A stretch of 64,000 nt of DNA from Ptychodera flava (Eukaryota > Hemichordata > Enteropneusta > Ptychoderidae), in the NCBI RefSeq assembly GCF_041260155.1, contig NC_091928.1:46354137-46418136 (forward strand), written 5' to 3'. A program made the position numbers and the translations under genes. Below, piece after piece: positions 57,827 to 64,000 of the stretch. The number at the start of each line of letters is the position of its first letter. The stretch's first letter is position 1. The notes under the pieces are model-generated. The model searched no databases, had not been told where the DNA came from, and saw only the letters and a list, made by a program, of their open reading frames with translations.

Positions 57827-58110
57827 TCATAAACGAGGATGTATATATGTAAATATTTGCGAGTCCCAGCTATATGTGAAAACAAGATTATATACAATTT
57901 CGCATATGTATTACGAAAGCGAGGCCCTAATATATAAAAATCGGGCAGCTGTATGAAAACGAGGGTCTCAATGTATAAAATTTTGCAGCTGTATGAAAAC
58001 GAGGTCCTATATATAAAAAATTGCGACTGCATGAAAACGAGGTTGAATGTAAATGTTTCAACTGTATATCTTGAAAGCGAGGCTCAATGTAAATTTTCGA
58101 CCTCTATCCA
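57827..58110. repeat. Degenerate 40-bp minisatellite
   Basis: About seven units of 37-47 bases, each starting GAAAACGAGG or close variants and followed by TCTATATATAAAATTTGCAG-like sequence and AGCTGTAT. Confidence 0.8.
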
Positions 58111-58136
58111 AGTCCAGGCTCTATGTATGTATGTTG

Positions 58137-60054
<1,918 letters not shown>

Positions 60055-60475
60055 TATATATATATAAAGTGTAATTGTGTAAATTAATAACATTTGGCGC
60101 CTCTTATACGTACATCCACCGGCTAACTGACAGATAGCGAAGCTGGTCCAGATTTCCAAACACATTAGTGTCATATCTCGTTTCTTGTGATTTTTTAAAT
60201 TTAAAACGATGCCCACTATATACTACTTTGCGTAAACACACACTTTTCTTAACACAGGCTCAAATATTTCATCGTGATCGATCATTCAGATGTTCGGGAA
60301 CGTAAATTGAATAGAAATTACGTCATTGAAACGCAGGCGCACAATGTCGATGTCGCTATCGTGTCAACCTCCACGGCGCGGCAATCGGCTGCCGACACAG
60401 CCTGGAACATCACCCCTATGGTCACAACGACCAGTCACAGACGTACAATTTACTAGTTTCAAGCCTCGCTGTAAA

Positions 60476-60546
60476 ATGACGGATTTATTCGGTGTGTTAC
60501 CCCTGTCATGGGGCCTAGTTATGGTGGCCGTTGTCCTGTTGTATTT
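60476..60546 (+). CDS. Cytochrome P450 (CYP3-like), first exon 1a
   Basis: The 71-base exon encodes MTDLFGVLPLSWGLVMVAVVLLY plus two bases and is followed by the donor gtaagtatg (phase 2). It is a short N terminus with a single hydrophobic span, the usual ER signal-anchor of a microsomal P450. It is nearly identical to exon 1b 326 bases downstream, and both can splice to the exon at 62663. It is either an alternative first exon or the start of a collapsed tandem copy. Confidence 0.72.
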
Positions 60547-60801
60547 GTAAGTATGATCACAGAATTCATAGGTTCATAGAACCGGTCAGCCAGATCACCC
60601 TACTTCGTGCACAGCATACACTTCCGTAAATAATGGTGGACCCCCATGACATGGGACCGCAAACAGTGCAGTCTGTGCGGCAGTCAACACAGTCCAGAAC
60701 ATGCCCTCCGACGGTCACAACGGCAAGTCGCAGAACCAATAGTCATAACTACATGACTGTGTACAGACGTACAATTTGCTAGTTTCAAGCCTCGCTGTAA
60801 A

Positions 60802-60872
60802 ATGACGGATATATTCGGTGTGTTACCCCTGTCATGGGGCCTAGTTCTGGTGGCGATTGTCTTGCTGTATTT
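60802..60872 (+). CDS. Cytochrome P450 (CYP3-like), first exon 1b
   Basis: 71 bases: MTDIFGVLPLSWGLVLVAIVLLY plus two bases, donor gtaagtatgg, phase 2. Residues 10-24 form the membrane anchor. The 5' flank (from about 60590) shares segments with the flank of exon 1a and with 53110-53215. It is the nearest start to exon 2, so it is probably the main first exon. Confidence 0.78.
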
Positions 60873-62460
60873 GTAAGTATGGACATATATATTGCGTTCA
60901 ATGACTTACAAGGCCAGGCGTTGTGCCGTCGTGTTTGTTTTTCGTGTGTGTGCGAACTCGTCCTATGCCATGGCGTGTAGCCCGTGTAAACCACAGACAG
61001 TCTCGCTTCCACTGCTTATGCTTGCACGCACTTTCAACCCTGGGGTACGCTTGAAGTGATCACAGATTTTACTGTTGTGAAAATCAAAAATTCATGTTCC
61101 CAATCACACTGGGCTTAGGGACGGACCAATTGAGATCCACGGAGGATAGTCAAGAAGATTGATGAGTGGACATTATTTTTTTCCTACCTGCTCCCCCTGA
61201 GCCACAGTCCCTCCACCATTGATCATTTTTGACACAAGAAGTTATGCACAAACCACAAAGAAGGAGAGTGCACAAACTGTTGATGTCACACCTGTCATTG
61301 ACAGAGCACAGAAGTTCCCTTATTCTCGACCGCGGAGTGACGTCATTAGGTGAAAGGCATACGAGCGAGGTGATAAAAGATCAGACGATATAGAAGAGAG
61401 AATGATTACAGAATTGTGTGGAAAAAAGCAGAACTAAAATTTATGCCATTTATGTATATATTGAAACTTTGAATATTGCTTTAATTGTTGAAAAAATCCG
61501 AACTTCAATGATTTGTTTCACGGCACCGTGACGCAAAACTGACGTAAGAATCCGCAAATACCCGGATGGCCCGCGGTCGAGAATTGCGACATTTACAGCA
61601 CTTTGTTGCAACTACCGTGTCAAACTGGAAGTCAAGGGTAACCCTTCATGTCGGTGTTACATAACCATGTGTACAGTTCAAACTCAGCTTTAAATTTCTC
61701 AAGTAGATTTAACGAAAAAGCAAATAAATCGACTTTGTTTGTCAAAAAACATTCAACAACAACAACAACAACAACAACAACCCAACACCAACAACTTAAT
61801 GACAAGGTCACCAGCGACAAAATAACTGAACGTATGAAGAGAGAGACACCTTTAAAATATTGACCAAAACATCATGTTTAAACGAATCGCATGACGTAAC
61901 CTTCAATCGATATTCCTCAATCTAAGCAAAGGTAGGGTCACCTGCTGAGGTAATGCATAGATCTTGATTCGAGCATGGAGGCAGCCCACGATTCGAGATT
62001 CTTCCTCTGATACTGATATGGCTCAGTGCAAGGAATAGATCTGAATTGAAATCGCAGCGTAGGCGTACACTTATGTAATCACCGTGGCACAGGAATGGTA
62101 TGCTATTCCTGTGCAAATATAGTCAAAGGGCACATATTTTCGCGAATACTTCCCAACTTATCCTGACTGCGGTTTATACCTCATGTTTATGACTCTAGCC
62201 ATGGGCAAAATATACCGAACATAAAGCGTCCTATAATTACACAGTGAATTTTAAATTTTCCGTAGTAGACGCGAGGAAGGCGCGGACAGGTTGCTAATTC
62301 ATGATGCACACATTGCACAACTTCCGGTATCGGCATGATGTGATCAGCCCCTGATGATGAAATGAATGAACGAAACACAGTGTAAATGGGTCTGTGAATT
62401 CAGGGTAACCAACTTTATCCTGCTGCTTTATATTTTTAAATATAAAATAAAATCGCGTGC

Positions 62461-62548
<88 letters not shown>

Positions 62549-62662
62549 TACCAACTGGACTCTGAGATGACAAACTGTTCAGCATCCATAACTGACCAGT
62601 ATCAGAGTTATATCTCGAATCAAATTAAAATATTTTTTTTTTGAAAACTACTTACTTACCAG
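60873..62662 (+). other. Intron 1 of the P450 gene
   Basis: It contains a CAA microsatellite (61753-61781) and a GA microsatellite (62463-62547). No coding sequence is recognised. Confidence 0.6.
62463..62547. repeat. (GA)n microsatellite
   Basis: About 42 GA units, in intron 1 of the P450 gene. Confidence 0.98.
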
Positions 62663-62756
62663 ATACTTAACGGCTCCATATTCAACTTTTACGAAGATGG
62701 GTCTATCCGGGCCGAAACCATTACCCATGTTTGGAAGCATGTTGGCCTATCGAAAG
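62663..62756 (+). CDS. Cytochrome P450 (CYP3-like), exon 2
   Basis: A 94-base exon between cttaccag and gtatgacg. Joined to exon 1 it reads ...VLLYL-YLTAPYSTFTKMGLSGPKP followed by LPMFGSMLAYRK. This aligns without gaps with the start of vertebrate CYP3A (...[21 protein letters not shown], then the LPFLGN block), including the proline-rich hinge after the membrane anchor. The exon sizes (71 and 94) and phase are, from memory, those of vertebrate CYP3A genes. The remaining exons with the heme-binding Cys lie outside the window. P450s of this clan are ER-bound monooxygenases. Confidence 0.85.
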
Positions 62757-62879
62757 GTATGACGTCTTAGTACCATTTTACATCTCATTCTTTCATCTCT
62801 TGCTGGCTAAATCCAAATCTTCAAAATTTCTGGCTTATGTATACTGCTTGGAAGAGATGCGTACTAATATCAATAGAAT

Positions 62880-62970
62880 TAATCTGAGGCGAATGCACCT
62901 CGGGGACAGATATTTTGACCCTCAAACTTTTCCACTTTTTTATGATCTACCACTTGTGGGGTTTATTAGT
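62880..62970. repeat. Dispersed repeat in P450 intron 2
   Basis: GCGAATGCACCTCGGGGACA and CTACCACTTGTGGGGTTTAT match intron 3 of deiodinase genes C and D. Confidence 0.6.
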
Positions 62971-63013
62971 CCCCACGGACACCGTCCGGGGGACTTATAG
63001 GTTTGGTCATGTC

Positions 63014-63015
63014 CG

Positions 63016-63047
<32 letters not shown>

Positions 63048-64000
63048 TCCCGTTCACACAGATATCTCAGAGATGCAACAAGCGGTTTCATTCAAACTTG
63101 GTACAAGGATTACTTCATATGTCATACAGATGCACGTCGATTTGTTTTGGGATACGATCCAATATGGCCGCCAGGCGGCCATTTTATTACGATTTTTTCA
63201 TGTACAGAGCCATAACTCAGACATGTTTCAACCAATTTTATTCAAAGTTGGTACAAAGACATTGACCAATGTCATAGATATGCACGTCAATTTTTTTGGT
63301 GATACAATCCAATATGGCCACCAGGCGGCCATTTATTATGATTTTTTCATGTACAGAGCCACAACTCAGACATGTTTCAACCGATCTTATTTAACATTGC
63401 TACAAGGACATTGACCAATTTCATAGATATGCACGTCGATTTGTTTTGGGATACGATCCAATATGGCCGCCAGGCGGCCATTTTATTACGATTTTTTCAT
63501 GTACAGAGCCATAACTCAGACGTGTTTCAACTGATTTTATTCAAAGTTGGTACAAAGACATTGACCAATGTCATAGATATGCACGTCAATTTTTTTTGTG
63601 ATACAATCCAATATGGCCACCAGGCGGCCATTTTATTATGATTTTTTCATGTACAGAGCCACAACTCAGACATGTTTCAACCGATTTTATTCAACATTGC
63701 TACAAGGACATTGACCAATTTCATAGATATGCACGTCAATTTGTTTGTGATACAATCCAATATGGCCGCTAGGCGGCCATTTTATTACATTTTCTCATAT
63801 ACAGAGGCATAACTCAGGCATATCTCAACAGATTTTATTCAAAGTTGGTACAAAGGACATTGACCAATGTCATAGATATGCACGTCAATTTGTTTTGTGA
63901 TACGATCCAATATGGCTGCTGTGTGGTCATTTTGTTACGATTTTTTCATATGCAGAGGCATAACTCAGGCATATCTCAACTGATTTTATTCAAAGTTGGT
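63014..64000. repeat. 150-bp satellite array, continuing past the window
   Basis: After a (CGTG)n run (63014-63049) there are at least six units of 149-150 bases. The phrase AATATGGCC(G/A)CCAGGCGGCC starts at 63161, 63311, 63460 and 63610, with decayed versions at 63759 and 63909. In the first four units GGCCGCCAGGCGGCC alternates with GGCCACCAGGCGGCC and CGATTTG with CAATTTT, so the array has a dimer structure of about 299 bp. The unit length of about 150 leaves frames open and gives false ORFs. Confidence 0.92.

Noticed and set aside
63003-63641. Overlapping frames in the last kilobase
   Set aside because: They follow the 150-bp satellite and repeat with it.

Overview
The window looks like nuclear DNA of a marine invertebrate, most likely a deuterostome such as a hemichordate or cephalochordate. 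The reasons are spliced genes with GT-AG introns, AT-rich repeat-loaded introns, a Polinton, LINEs, a Penelope-like element, foldback and hairpin transposons, long microsatellites and a tandem satellite. The species cannot be fixed from the sequence alone.

The central feature (13-50 kb) is a tandem cluster of iodothyronine-deiodinase-like selenoprotein genes. Genes A (13220-15631) and D (47217-49896) have all four coding exons. Gene C has exons 2-4 at 39658-42226 and its probable exon 1 at 27183-27446, so its first intron is about 12 kb and full of mobile DNA. Copy B keeps only exon 1 (19935-20198) and part of intron 1, which ends at a broken LINE. In A, C and D exon 2 carries an in-frame TGA in a deiodinase-type context (xSUPP), followed by an EAHPRDGW block in exon 3. 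Each gene has a SECIS-like hairpin downstream of its stop (16239, 42764, 50065). An ordinary ORF reading stops at the TGA and breaks these genes apart. The upstream parts of copies B, C and D are segmental duplicates of one another.

Layout. 1 to about 7.5 kb: part of a Polinton (left end outside the window) with a broken protein-primed DNA polymerase and a block of virion-type genes. 8.5-11.5 kb: a minus-strand LINE with a short tandem tail. 12.4-13.2 kb: two palindromic elements. 13.2-16.4 kb: gene A. 17.5-18.2 kb: microsatellites. 18.2-21.5 kb: copy B. 21.5-21.9 kb: LINE fragment. 22.0-27.5 kb: upstream unit and exon 1 of C, interrupted by a second LINE that contains a piece of deiodinase intron 1. 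28-39.5 kb: mobile DNA in the C intron, namely Penelope-like fragments, a 2.8-kb foldback element with 51-bp minisatellite arms, a tyrosine-recombinase element relic, a degenerate satellite and a duplicated block with a templated insert. 39.6-42.9 kb: rest of C. 43.3-50.2 kb: upstream unit and gene D. 50.2-60.4 kb: mostly no recognisable gene, with a perfect 118-bp hairpin element and a 1.56-kb TIR element inside a TA microsatellite. 60.5-62.8 kb: start of a CYP3-like cytochrome P450 with two alternative first exons and exon 2, the rest lying beyond the window. 63.0-64.0 kb: 150-bp satellite.

The recognisable host genes are therefore thyroid-hormone-type deiodination (selenium dependent) and the start of a microsomal P450. 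They are neighbours, but nothing in the sequence shows a functional link between them.
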